The notes under the pieces were generated by a model, which was not told where the DNA came from, did not search any database, and saw only the letters and a program-made list of their open reading frames with translations. Shown in pieces: positions 25,421-36,883 of a stretch of DNA of 64,000 bases. The first letter of the stretch is position 1. Each line of letters opens with the position of its first letter. Origin of the DNA: Cristatella mucedo (taxonomy: Eukaryota > Bryozoa > Phylactolaemata > Cristatellidae); the NCBI GenBank assembly GCA_009760855.2, contig WPIO01000100.1:130001-194000 (forward strand), written 5' to 3'. Both the position numbers and the translations under genes were made by a program.

Positions 25421-25507
25421 TATTGTTTAACAATGTAAAGCGCCTAGAAAGAGATTAAGTTCTCTGAGGGCGCTTTATCAAGTACATTATTATTATTATT
25501 AATATTA
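25421..25507 (+). mobile_element. LINE-B 3' tail, short
   Basis: Clean example of the terminal motif: 'gcgcctagaaagagattaag' followed by 'ttctctgagggcgctttatc' and an ATT repeat. The copy is truncated to under 90 bases. Confidence 0.85.
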
Positions 25508-26445
25508 ACTGAGTTCGGTTACCCTCCCGCGAAGGTAATGGAGTATGCCGAGTCAATCTCCGAACCTCAAAATCCGATTAAGCATTCATTGGCTTGAAGT
25601 CGAGCGCCGGTTTCGGCAGCTGGCTTACTGTAGTTTGTAGCTGGTGCGCTTTCTTCCACTTGCAACGTGCCTGACAAAATGCATATAGGCCGAGGTTGGC
25701 GAGCGGTTGATCAGATTCAATTCGTGGGTGAGAAAGATGGGTCTAGTCAAGTAAGGGAGGTGCAATGTCGAATTAGCGAAACAATTAAGTACGATACGTG
25801 GTAATTGCGAGAATATATTGCTTTTCTTTTTTCTAACCAGTTCGCATACTTTTAGTAAGCCTGACATTCGATCTTTAACCTAAATCCACGTGATCGTGAA
25901 GCTTTTATAGCGGCTGCTTCAACACGTCCAAGCACATGCATTTGAGTGTACAAGAAACCTTCTTTCTTTTATCTTAGCGAACTCTGCATCCCTAAAAAAG
26001 CTGCATTTAGCTGCAGCTAGCGTGTGCACTATCTTCTCATCGTACCATTCAGCCATCTGCGACACATCGGTGGCACATTAGAACAATGTACCCAGAAGCC
26101 CCTTTCTCTGGACTGTAACCTCTGACGGGACATCAGACAATTACTCACTCCGGTATAAAAAGCTAATTCTTAAATGATCGGTATCCTGAAAATAGACCAA
26201 CTTAAAACATGGGATAAGCCTTGCTCTCCTTTTCAGCGCTTTCGCAATTTTAGGCAGTCCACGACAGAAGCGTACCAAAGGGGGCCGGCGGGCGCTGAAG
26301 GACCAACCGGAAGACGTGCCGCGACGACTTTCCATCCTGCATGCCCGTTCACCCTACCTTTCAACCCTTATACGGTCGGCTTCTCAGGGCAAGATCAACA
26401 TCTAGTCCTCCTAGTCTCCTTAACCCCAATACTCTTCCGGTTTTG
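25508..26445. other. no recognised feature
   Basis: Unique-looking sequence with short ORFs only. Confidence 0.4.
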
Positions 26446-26612
26446 GTGAGCCGTAACGGCACACTAGGTAAGGCGGTTGCTTTCACGACCTCGGTCCCGA
26501 GGTCGTGGGTTCGATTCCTGTGGTGGGCGATCCTTTATCGCCACTGCAAGCGGTGGCGATAGCCGTAAAGGCTCTTCTGTCGCTATACAAAAAAGAGACT
26601 GTTTAATCAGCT
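26446..26612 (+). mobile_element. SINE-2 (tRNA-derived), plus copy of an inverted pair
   Basis: The head carries A-box-like 'taggtaaggcggttgc' and B-box-like 'gtgggttcgattcctg', then a short stem (tatcgccactgc / 'gcggtggcgata') and the tail 'ctgtttaatcagctagg'. It ends 16 bases before an inverted copy. Confidence 0.85.
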
Positions 26613-26627
26613 AGGATTTTTTTAATA

Positions 26628-26765
26628 AATAAAAACATCCTAGCTGATTTAACAGCCTCCTTTGCATAGCGACAGATGAGCCTTTACGCCTATCACCACC
26701 GCTTTCAACGGTGGTAAAGAATCGCCCACTGCAGAAGTCGGACCCAATACCTCGGGACCGACTGA
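26628..26765 (-). mobile_element. SINE-2, minus copy of an inverted pair
   Basis: It starts with the tail (cctagctgatttaacagcc) and includes the central stem and a B-box region. Its tRNA-like head appears to have been displaced to 26898-26953 by ~130 bases of inserted sequence. Confidence 0.8.
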
Positions 26766-26897
26766 AGTGCGAATTTTTGGTTAAGGAAACTGTCAATCAG
26801 CATAATAATTATTAATTAATATAGGTCGTTTCTAGAACACCCGAAGAGAACTTCATCACTAGCCAGGTGCTTTTATTGGTCGCTGCGGTAGAAGAAA

Positions 26898-26953
26898 TCG
26901 GGGCCGATGTCGTGAAAAGCAACCACCTTACCTAGTGAGCCATTACGGCTCTG
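26898..26953 (-). mobile_element. SINE-2 head fragment
   Basis: Only the head is present (gaaaagcaaccaccttacct, 'agtgagccattacggctc'). It is plausibly the missing 5' part of the copy at 26628; the intervening segment contains a degraded LINE-B/SINE-1-type end (gaagagaacttcatc). Confidence 0.65.
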
Positions 26954-28475
26954 GTATCATGCTCAGAAAATTATGAAACAGCAAACACGTATCATCTTAC
27001 GACCTGCATGCAAAACCCGACAAGATGACAGTCCGGGCCAGGGTGCCCGATTACTTAACCGCATGCGCTGATTCATGCGCAGGTGAGCACGCAATACAGG
27101 AACAGAAACAAAAACAGAGACGAGCTCAATGAGAAAAAACGGGTAAAGCTAAGCGGAACATGTGCGTCTTTAGCTTAGACTTGACTAGTGCAAAGTCATT
27201 GCGCGTGGTGACTGAAGCCGGATTCGATCGATTTCGGTTTAATGGGAGCAAAAGGCCAGTCGTGGACTGGGGCGGCGGTGCGAGAGCACGACAGGAGGAG
27301 CATTGAATGTGCTGATGAGTGGATGCGCTGATAAAAACCAGCGAAGCGAACCTGCGTGCGGGAGAGAGAGAGAGGGAGAGAACTTCTCAAGTAGATTCGG
27401 CGGTGCTTGGTGAGGATCAAATGAAGCTCGGGCAGGTGTGCTGTGCTATACGGATGCTACGTCGCTGGCTACGGACGAGCAGAGCTGCTGATTTTGCACC
27501 AGCTGCAGACGATTATTGGCACTTGGTTTCACAACGTAATGCGCATGACCTCATTGGCAGCCTTCGTCGTCGTTTGCTCACGCGCACTTTTTGGCCAAGT
27601 GGAGGCAGCTAGTGAAACTTAAATTTACCCTCCTCAAAGCGTGGGGCAAGCGCAATGTGAACTATCTGATTGTGTAATAGCATTTACTAACTGAAGCAGA
27701 ATTATAACACCAACATTACTAGTACCATGTAATCTACTATAATTAATTCTTTTAGTTCTTCATTAAAATTCTCAAGATTGTATTCTAGTGATGTGAGAGG
27801 TGCTATTGAATTGAAATTTTTTCACTTCCAGCTGTTTGCCGGCATTTCAAGATCCAGCTTAGTACAAGTCTGTTAGTCTAACAAATTAGAACTCTATTTT
27901 GGCTTATTCTACATAGGAGAGCTTGTATGAAGAATATAAAATGACAATTTATTCACTGGCCAACGTATTAATTCTGAACAGTGTGCGCAGCCTGTCCCAC
28001 TTCTACGGCTAAGCAAATGCTTCTATTTGTACTGAACTGGTGTATACCTTGGCATTGAATCCTTCCAGACAAGGATATATACACCTTCTATAAACATGTT
28101 TTAAGCTTTCTTCTCGGAGACGACCTTAATTATTTTCTCTAAAGTCTTTTTAATACTCTGAAATTAAGAATCAAACTTCTGCGAACTAAAGAATTTGCAC
28201 ATCAATAATGATTCGGGACTTTATTTCCACCATAATTGGGGCTTCCTTCCGTATTAATTCATAGGATTCCTGCTTGCTCGAAGCAAGCTTTCGTTCATTA
28301 CTGACCAGCTTAACTGCTTTTGTATCTGCGCACTGCGGCCGATGTATGTTGCTCCTACTTCAGGCATGCCTCACAGCCGCCAAAGCACAGCTCCGCGACG
28401 TAAGAACTCTGCTCAGCTTGCGAACCCCTTCCGCCGCCGCGAATTTCTTTTTCGGTGGCCTCAAAATTTAAGCAC
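26954..28475. other. no recognised gene
   Basis: AT-rich in its second half. A 97-codon plus-strand ORF at 27319-27612 has no recognisable motif. I see no repeat family. Confidence 0.4.
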
Positions 28476-28478
28476 CGC

Positions 28479-28500
28479 TCTCTCTCTCTCTCTCTCTCTC
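28479..28500. repeat. (CT)n microsatellite, short
   Basis: Eleven CT units. Confidence 0.9.
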
Positions 28501-28851
28501 CAATGGCGGGCACCGATTGAGACTTACCCAGGCGGTCACCGGGCGATTGCTGCCTGTTCAGTAATCGGCGTGGAAAGGGGAAGTATGGAATAGTGCGTTG
28601 GTTTCACATCATCCTCTTAGCGATTGTCCAGACTCTGTCCCCCACGTGGGAAGGCGTGCCTTGTTCCTCCACAGAAAACCGATATCTACTTAGGATTCTG
28701 ACGCTCATCTTTAGGTCACGTCATTCTCTCGATTCGGCGAATAACAACTTAAAATATTCCTGCCCAGGCTGGCCGTTGCACCATCCCGCCGGACCGGACC
28801 CACGTCGGACTCCAACAGCTTCCGGTTGTCCATCTAAAGAAGCTCGAATCC

Positions 28852-29130
28852 TGTGATGTAATGTAATGAATCTCCGTCAGTAACTCCACAAAGTCATAAA
28901 GACCACGTGGGTGTTACGCAGGAGAGTTTTGTATAGAGCACTGACAGCCTAAGCGGCTTTTGGTACGCATTCGGTGGCCAACAGACTTCGTCTCACGCAA
29001 CAAAGAGAAAGTGGAAAGCATAGCAGAGTCAGGAGAGCAGTTGAGGTAGTGAGTAGCATGGAAGTAGCAGTTCAGGACCGCTGAAAAGAATGAGCCATAG
29101 TCGGCCATAGTAGGAGAGTAGTTGTCGTTG
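28852..29130 (-). mobile_element. LINE-A 3' fragment
   Basis: ATTAC-type tail at 28856-28867, 3' UTR, then the C-terminal frame (ending CQCSIQNSPA) up to truncation near 29130. Confidence 0.85.
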
Positions 29131-29599
29131 TGTGTGGAGATCATTCCTTCAGTTCGTTTGCTCTCCTCAACGCCTGAAAATAGCTAACCGCTGGCACGTC
29201 GCGTCATCTCGCGAATTGACGACATTAAAAAAAAGCCACCAGCCAGCCTATTTATTCCTCGTAGCCTTTGCTGGTATCCGGTGAACTGTCTTTAGTGCGC
29301 ATGGGCGCTGAAATCGTGCATTTTGTAGCTAACCAATAGACATGCTTAGTTTCCAGCATTTCAGGGTGCCTGTGCAGAGGTTAATTCTTATAGGGTACTA
29401 AAAGTGCTATTTATTAACGTGGCCCAAGTTAAAAGGTCGTGAATCGTTCGTTTTATAAAATATGCAGTTTCTGTGGTATCAAACGAAAGAAACTAAGCAC
29501 AGTTTTGAGAGGGCTGATTTTGTGATTTTAACTGCAATACTTCACGGTACTCCAAAAATGCTCTTAACTCTAGAGATTTTCTGGACGATCTTAACTATG
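29131..29599. other. degraded LINE-B-like sequence, then nothing
   Basis: Around 29200-29400 there are scattered LINE-B C-terminal and 3' UTR words (tttgctggtatccgg, 'aaccaatagacatgct'). The remainder has no recognisable feature. Confidence 0.4.
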
Positions 29600-30125
29600 A
29601 GATGGCCTCCGGCTGATTAGCGGATACGGTACAAAATTCTTACTCCGACCCACAAGGGCCACCACATGGCTTGGCTACTTCATACCTAGCTAAACTCATG
29701 CACCAGTTTCAGCCTCCTCGTGCCCTCAGCTCCACTGAGAACAATAAATTAGCTGCTCCGTTGCTCCATTTAAAGACCGTTGGCGACAGAAGCTTTTGCT
29801 CTGCAGGTCTTATGTACTGAGGAAATCACTTCCACAGTTGCTATGCAACGGCATCTACTCTTCTAGTGCCGACATCATGTGGCGCATACGTTCCTGCCAT
29901 CCTGAGTTGCTACTTCCATGCTCATCATTTCCTCAGCTGCCCTCAGCTGACTCAGCGGCGCTTCTCGCCTCCTCTGCGTTGCTCGAGTTGAAGTCTTTTG
30001 GCAGCCTTATTCGCATCGAAAGCCTTTTTTAGGCTTTCGATGGGCTATAGAAAACTCTCCAGCGAAACACTCGCTTAGCCCTTCTGGCTTTGCAGAGTTG
30101 CAAACTGAGATATATTACATTACCA
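29600..30125 (+). mobile_element. LINE-A 3' fragment, diverged
   Basis: The order of C-terminal blocks is kept (accagtttcagcctcctc, 'aaagaccgttggcgacagaa'), but with stops and indels. The end has 'agatatattacattac'. In this copy the region before the 3' UTR has become a perfect hairpin (catcgaaagcc / ggctttcgatg, 30018-30045). Confidence 0.75.
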
Positions 30126-30274
30126 TATTATAAAAGAAGCATCTTAAGAGTTTGTGTAAATACACTTAGTTAGATATAAATGTCAGTTGTTTTTTCCTGC
30201 CTTTGTGACCGACGGAGCAAGCTGTATGGTAAGGCGGTTTTTTGAAAAGTTTTGTACTCGCTCAATTAATAAAG

Positions 30275-30359
30275 TAAAGTAAAGATCAGCAGATCAATCA
30301 GCCTCATCAATATAGCGACACAAGGCCCTTAACGACCTAGGAAGATATCACCACCGCTA
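30275..30359 (-). mobile_element. SINE-2 tail half, interrupted at 30359
   Basis: Tail and middle of a SINE-2 copy (cagatcaatcagcctc, 'atatagcgacacaaggccc', 'tatcaccaccgcta'). It stops exactly where the probable LTR begins; a head-like continuation is seen after 30741. Confidence 0.6.
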
Positions 30360-30741
30360 TGTAACGCCTCGCGATTATGGACTACGAGCTTGAAAGCTGA
30401 AAGTCAATTACGAACCATAAGCTTTGCCGCTGAATTAGAACTGATTCGATTGTGAAATAGCCGCAATACGCCGAGGCTTATGAGCAGCGCAATGTATTGT
30501 TATGGATGAACGAGATTATAGCATGACTTTTGACGCGGCAACTATATAAGGGCCGGGCCGGATCGCAGTCACTCTCTTGGAGCAACGGTTTGCCGGTCGG
30601 GGAGTCCGAGCTCTGAGCGTGAGCTGCTGTAAACCTGTTGGCGGCGAGTCGGCTGCCGGTTCTGCCGTAAAATCAAGTGCTGTGTCGCTATCGTTGGTAT
30701 ATTTCGAGCTTTAGGTTTAAGCACATTGCACGAGCGTTGCG
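30360..30741. mobile_element. probable solo LTR inserted in a SINE
   Basis: This 382-bp segment begins TGTAACGC and ends GCGTTGCG, an imperfect inverted terminus. It is flanked by an exact 6-base direct repeat, ccgcta (30354-30359 and 30742-30747). Inside, a TATA box (tatataag, about 30543-30550) is followed by a GC-rich stretch, as in LTR promoters. No coding region lies beside it, hence 'solo'. The 3' terminus lacks the usual CA, so the call is an inference. Confidence 0.5.
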
Positions 30742-30880
30742 CCGCTACCCGAGCTAGTGAGATGCGCGGTCATAATGGCCAGCAGCTATACAATACAGGA
30801 CTGCAGGCTGAACGATCCGAACCCACGACCTGAATAGTGGGGTACGAGCACCCAAATAGCCCAATGGCGCTCGCGGGATA
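30742..30880 (-). mobile_element. SINE-2-like head half
   Basis: After the duplicated ccgcta, the minus strand shows a tRNA-like B-box word (caggtcgtgggttcgg). This fits the head of the SINE interrupted by the LTR at 30360, although the middle is diverged. Confidence 0.45.
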
Positions 30881-32624
30881 CAGCTCCGACGCTGCTGACT
30901 GCAACCGACGCGAGGGTCGAGCCGGCTGACCACAAGCACGGACGCAAGATATATCTATGTCAAGGACAACCTTGACCGTGGCCTGTTCCGTAATATTATT
31001 CAGTTTATCGCTTCGACATTGGATTATTTCTCTTTAGCTACCATTAATGCATAGATATATATAATATTATATTTAGAAATGATTTACATTATTTTAAACG
31101 TTTCTTAGCGTAATTATTGTTAGATGTCGTGCAGCTCACCGGAAAACTGCCGACCGGCGCTCTTGGTGCGCATGCGTGCGAGTGCTCACTTATTCCCGCG
31201 AAAAAGACGAACCATGTCGCGGTCGTGCTAGGTGTCCGGTTGAGCTTGCTTTTGGGCAGGATGCCTCGTGCAGGTATGCATGTATGTGGCTTGTTTGTCT
31301 CCTCTATAAGCACTGCTAGGTCTAACATGCCTAGCTGAAAAGCTGGAATCCGATTGCTTAGATCGAATAGACACGTGCCTAACCAGCGTGCTGTAACGGA
31401 CTTCCACTCCCTTTGTACTAGCGTGCGACCGTTTTTGCGCTTTGCCATGTAGTTTAGACGTCAGATACCAGTGCTTATTTTAATGTACTTGTATTTGTGC
31501 CATCAGATTGCAATTTGAGTTGCCTTCTCGCTTGGTTTTATTCTGATGCATCTGCGATCTACTTACACTTAATCACTGCGGTGACGAGTTATGGCTTTGT
31601 GGATTGGTGCCGGGACAAGCACAAAATCATATCTCGTGACTGCTCTGATAACAAACGTGAAAGACGCTTGACATGTTCATTCTCTGTATTCCTGGATTCC
31701 CTGGTGCATGCTTGGTGAATGCAAGCACCAGGTTAATTCAGGAATATTCGGATGGAAAAGCAACATCGCGCGTGCAGCATTTTTGAGCGGTTTGCTGCGT
31801 CGCACTACGTCTTGTGAGAGTGCTGAGCTGGTATCTGCTTGTGCCTGTTTGCTTGTAACATGCACAAATAGATACCATGCTAAGCAATGTCACAGCAATA
31901 TACAGCTAACCGAAAAGACGCCATTGTTGTTTGGGCGTCAAGTCTCGTGCTAGTTGGGAGGCCCGCAAGACAGGGTAAGATTATTTTGTGCTCGCAACTG
32001 TCCCAGAAATGTCCGGTTGATGATTTTTGATATGTGACTTTTCTGCTGTAGGTCTTGAGCCAGCTAAAAAGAAGGCCTCGTGTGCGGTATTTGTCACGAT
32101 TCACCTTTCCGTACAGCAGTGTACTTATTTCGTCATGCTCTAGCAATGCTGTTACGTAGTTATAGTTTGTATATTAACGTCTTTCGTTAATGAAAGAAAT
32201 TGCTACCAGCTGCCTTCGTTTTTGTTGGCTCTTTTTGGCTGTAACTGTAACGCAGATGTCACATAGAGAATGGAATGCAACCTTTGCTGTTAAAGCTTCA
32301 GAAGTATCTCGATGCCTACAGTGTTTTAGAGTTAATAGTGTGGCCGGCGTGCATGTATGTAAAATCACGTGGCAGAAAAGGCATTTGGATTTTAGTGCTG
32401 AGTTGCTTGACTTATCTTGGAGGTGATTTTACCAAGAATTACAGAATGCGTCTAATGCTTCAGCTCAGGTTTACATTCTACCTTCTATGGCTGGAAGTTG
32501 AAAGGGGAAGCTGAACCTAGATCTTGTTATAATGTCCCAGTCTTAAGTGGTTACATACTACTTCTGGCATCTTAAAGGGAGTTGCAGCTGAAAGCTTCCC
32601 CTTAATGTAATTGCTATTAGGTGT
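30881..32624. other. no recognised gene
   Basis: Several plus-strand ORFs of 60-81 codons exist without family signature. An imperfect ~28-bp-stem hairpin lies at 31687-31746. No mobile element of the families here is visible. Confidence 0.4.
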
Positions 32625-33185
32625 TTACAGTTGGTGCAAAACTCGGCAGCTAGGCATGTCTGTCGTGAACATCGCAGTTGCTGCATCGCACCACTTATAA
32701 TATTTGTATAGTGCCCAGAGAATTTTTTTATAAAGGCACTTGACCCCTAGCCGACCTGAACTGGCTCCCAGTCAAGCAGCATTTTGACTTTAGGGTTCTG
32801 TCACTTACTTTTAGGTCCCTTAGTTCTCTTGCTCCAGCCTACCTGTCAAAAGTACCCTCCACTGGGCCGGGCATCGTACCACCTGCATTTCCTGCATGCC
32901 TAGAAAGAGATTTGAGTTCTCTGAGGGCACTTTATCAAGTGCATTATTTCTGAGTCTAGTCGTTTAGTGATACCTTATACGAACTTCAAATCCTATGGAA
33001 ATCGTGTCTTTAGTTCGTATGCTTCCTAAACCTTGAACTGACTCCCGACTGACGTCACGGCACCCGTGACTTGACATTTAAAAATAAGCTAAAGAACGAA
33101 CCTTGCAGCATTTAGTGGGTACTTGTGATTCGTGTTATGTGCTCGTGTGCATGCTGACAAATGCCTAGAAAGAGATTTGAGGATG
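32625..33185 (+). mobile_element. LINE-B fragment with nested inserts
   Basis: It carries the C-terminal blocks (ttggtgcaaaactcggcag, 'tggctcccagtcaagcagc', 'gctcgtgtgcatgctgac'). A ~55-base SINE-1/LINE-B-type end (32697-32752) interrupts the HHF/DLHWLP region, and a second LINE-B 3' motif (32897-32945) lies inside it. Decayed and non-coding. Confidence 0.7.
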
Positions 33186-33849
33186 CTTTGTAATTATTGT
33201 TTGACCTTGATACATGTGTTATGCTGTATGTGATCTCACTTAGAAACCTTGTAGGTCTAACCAAGTTGGTCGATGTTGGCTGGTCTGTTGTAATCACATG
33301 AAACTGAGCTCATTTCACGTCCACCTGTCAACGAAGCTTTTTTTTTAAAGAGGAAAGGAACTTGATCGACGGTGCTCTCAACACTACTTGTCTCGTCTTG
33401 CTGCCAAAAGATGTAGCCAGTACAAATCCTGCTGTGAGCTCGAACATTGCCACAGCCTGCTATGTATGCACTGTTATGCAGACGTCCTGAAGCTCGTGAC
33501 AATTGTACTGCATTTGCGATGCGTTTTGTGCTGACGAGCTTGTTTGTTAGCAAACGCATGGCTGCTATTGTTTTCGATGTAAAATATAATGTTAACCTGA
33601 TAGATCCTGCGTCTTTTGTTTGTTGAGTAACAAGTCTTTTGTGGAGCTGATTCTGGCAAAGAGTGCATGCTGAAGTTCAGCAATTTGCTGAATGCAAAGA
33701 TGCTGCTGATGATGGAAGGCAGCTACCTACAGCTGCATGTCACTAAGCTTCCTTAATCGCCTGCCGCGTGACAGCTCGAAACTCCTCGGAGTGGCTGAGT
33801 TGCTGCTGGTTGTTCCAGAATTCCATCCGTCCCTTTCATCCGTATCCCT
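33186..33849. other. no recognised feature
   Basis: Unique-looking sequence. The longest ORF (minus, about 100 codons at 33257-33559) has no recognisable motif. Confidence 0.4.
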
Positions 33850-35870
33850 TCCATCCGTCACCTAACGCAGCAAAGAGAAAGTAGGGAGCAGAGCACAAGT
33901 CAGGAGTGCAGCTGCGGTAGTGAGTAACATAAAAGTAGTAGTTTAGGATGGCTGGAAAGGATGTGCCATGGTTGGCAGCAGAAGAGTAGTTATTGAGTCG
34001 TGGAAGTGAGTCCGACTGTCTATGACCTGCAGAGCAAAATCATCTGTCGCCAAGGGTCTAAGAAATGGCACCTGAGGAATGGAACAGCTAATTTGTTCAT
34101 ACTGAACGTTAAGATACGAGGAGGCTGAAACTGGTGCAGTAGTTCATGCTTAGCACAGAGGATTCGTGGCTGGCTTTGTAGGTCATCGTGAGAACTTTGC
34201 TCTGTATCCGTTGATCAACCAGCAGCCATCCTAGCTAGCTCTTGTAGCAAAGGAGACACATGGTCAAACCACTGGGATTTGCAAACTAGCCTTGCTGCCG
34301 TATTCAAAGCCAGCTGCAGTGGCCTAGTTACTTTTTTCGGCAGCTCGGCCAAAAGGGAATTACAATAATCTAGCCGAGACAGAACTAAGGAGCTTGTTAA
34401 ATATTTTGTAACCCGCCGTGGAAGACAGCTCCTAATCTTAGATAGGAAGTGGACGTGATGGCTAGCTGTGGAAGCAGTATTCTGAACGAACCTTTCAAAA
34501 TGTAGTCAGCTGTCGAAGACGACAACTGAATTCCGAAAAGACGGTGATGGTCGCACAACCAGATCATCTATTAGAAGAGCAAAGCCTTTTAATCCAGCAA
34601 CCCGCTTGGGGTGTCTGCAGCTCGCTTTTATCTTAGTCATGTTTTAGGAAATTTTCCGACATCCATGATCGAATGTCGGTAAAGCAAGCATTCAGTTAAT
34701 CAGTTGCTGCAGCAGATTCCAACGGGTTTTAATGACAAATACAGCTGCGTACAGTCAGCATAAAAGTGGCATCCTACTCCAAGGGTCTGAATCGCTTTTG
34801 CTAGAGGTCAAGTATTTATGGATAACAGAAACGGACCCTCGTGGGACTCCACAGGCGACCGATCTAGTGGATGAGATCTAACCCCCACATGACACGTATT
34901 GAGCGTGATCGAACGAGAACGATTCAAACCACGCCAGTGCCTCGTCTAAGAGACCATTTGTTGTTTTCAATCGCTGAAATAGGAAGTCGGGGTTTGGTAC
35001 AGCGTTTAAGGTGCTCGCCACGACCAAGGTCTGGCTGAGGTCGTGGGCTCGAGTCCCAAGGCATATGTTGAGCGCCTGAATAGAGATTAAGTTCTCTTGG
35101 GGCGCTAGACAAATAAATTCTATATTATATATATTTGATGGTATCAAAGGCGGCCGATAGATCTAGCAGAGCTAGGGCAGTGACATTCCCGCCATCAGTG
35201 CTGTAAAAGATGTCATCGGTTACTCGGAGGAGAGCAGTTTCAGAGGAGAGTTGCCGCTTGAACCCCGATTGAAATTTTATTTTTTCACTGCGTGCTACCA
35301 ACTGCTCAGCCACAATTTGTTCAAGACTCGTTGACAAAAAAGGAAGAATGGAAACTCGGCGATAGTTTGCAAGGACCACAGTATCGAATCCCGGCTTTTT
35401 AAATATCGGTCTAACGATGGCCAATTTGAAGGACTTGGGTAAAACCCCTTGTTCAAGAGAAGCACTACAAATCTTGAATATGGCAGGGCTAAGTTGGTCT
35501 GCGAAAGGAAACCGCAGAGATTGGTATAGGGTCTTCGCGAGGCGAGCTCTTTTTACTAGTCTTTATTAAGGTAGCCACATCGCATGCAGAAACCTCGGAC
35601 AATATTTTAAGGAAGGTTACAGGTTGCGATTCAGCAATTGCTTTATATGGAGGGGTTTTTGCGGATGCACAAATGTGCACAATCTTTTCAGTAAAGAAGG
35701 CAGGAAGCTATTCGGCCGAGTCCTTAATAGCTGGGGTGAGACCTAGTAAGTTTTTACCATTTTGTGAATTTGCTTTTAGCCTGACTGCAAGGACTTCAGT
35801 TTTCGAGTGAAAAAAGCCCTGGCATCTTTAAGCTTCCGGGTGTAGACTCGAAAGAAGTCTCTGAAATTGA
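33850..35870 (-). mobile_element. LINE-A, longest copy (RT to C-terminus), interrupted by a SINE
   Basis: Read on the minus strand from 35870: a linker region, then RT with LANYRRVSILPFLSTSLEQI, FQSGFKRQLSSETALLRVTD and ALALLDLSAAFDTIK, which holds the first catalytic Asp in LDLSAAFD. A SINE-1 copy interrupts it at 35123-34992. It resumes at RT remnants (GVPRGSVS, 'LYAAVFVIKT'), then VLSRLDYCNSLLAELP and the C-terminal domain, down to about 33850. Frameshifts and stops are present, so it is a pseudo-copy. It shows that LINE-A is a CR1/L2-type non-LTR element. Confidence 0.85.
34992..35123 (+). mobile_element. SINE-1 nested in a LINE-A RT domain
   Basis: Plus-strand copy with head (tttaaggtgctcgccacg, 'gtgggctcgagtccc') and tail (gagattaagttctcttgggg, 'cgctagacaaataaatt'). 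It splits the RT coding region of the surrounding LINE-A, so it is younger than that insertion. Confidence 0.85.
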
Positions 35871-36883
35871 AATTAATTATAAAAAAAATTTGAAATTGAC
35901 TATATCTCCATCAGATCCTGATGTCTATGCTATTTCGTCAGTATGTATACTTTTCTCAGTGGGTAACTTCGCAATACCGAGAAGATTGCCTCGATTTCAA
36001 AGCTGCAGAAGCTGCCACTTCACCTCCCGCAATAAAGAGAAAAGGAAAAACGTAGCTGAGTCAGGACAGTCAAGAAACGAAGTAGCGCAGAAGTAGAGCA
36101 GGAAACGGCAACGTCCTAAATAAGTCAGATTATGAATGATATTCATCATCCGAAGTTCGTGAATTATAATGGCTACGAACAGATTCCGCGATTATCCACA
36201 GTCACGGCAGCGTACAAGCCGAAGCAGCATGATAGGACTCAGCATTGCTCCAGGAGTCAGAATTGGTGCCTTGGCATTGGAGCTGAGTTGTGCTCTTGGC
36301 CACTGAGCCGTATGAGAGTTGCTGTACGTTATGGCCCTCGTTAAACGCCTGTAATCCTCCGTCGCCGTCGTATAGACTTGTATACACTACGGATGTGGAG
36401 TTGTCGCCTCGAGGAACGGCGCTCTTCCGTGCTGCCTTCCTGTTGCTGTCACGATACTTAGGTACATTTGCGCTGCATACATGATTCCAAGGCTTGGTCA
36501 GGGCTTCCTCGATATTCGTCATGTGCCGGCAAAGACTAGGAATGTTTTGAGCGCTGGCTCGCTGCGTTTGAGATCCAGTTCTGACGGGACGTAAAAGCCC
36601 CTGCATCCGCTAATAGCTAGACGGCGAGCTTGAGCACACCTAACTCTGCCCTTGTCATCAGCCACGGAGCATGCAACTCTTGAGACGTGCGCTTTTATGT
36701 CTTTAAACAAAACTTGGCAAGCTATCTGTGTGAAAGCTGTACGAATAGCAGATTCACCGCATACATACCAAAGTGCTGCGAGCTCTGATCGATCGAACGA
36801 GGGAAATAGCTCGCCGGAATAGTGAATCTTAAATTAACATTGCTTTAGTTAGCTCTTATGAATTTAGGCTTCACTCTGCTTAC
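35871..36883. other. no firm feature; minus-strand open frames
   Basis: Minus-strand frames at 36710-36519 and 36606-36202 are protein-like in composition and lie just downstream of the orphan exon at 37057-36884. I could not join them to it in phase or recognise a family. Confidence 0.35.

Noticed and set aside
26446-26612. Possible tRNA gene (A- and B-box-like words)
   Set aside because: No acceptor-stem pairing, and the unit continues into a SINE tail repeated elsewhere. The same holds for all SINE-1 and SINE-2 copies.
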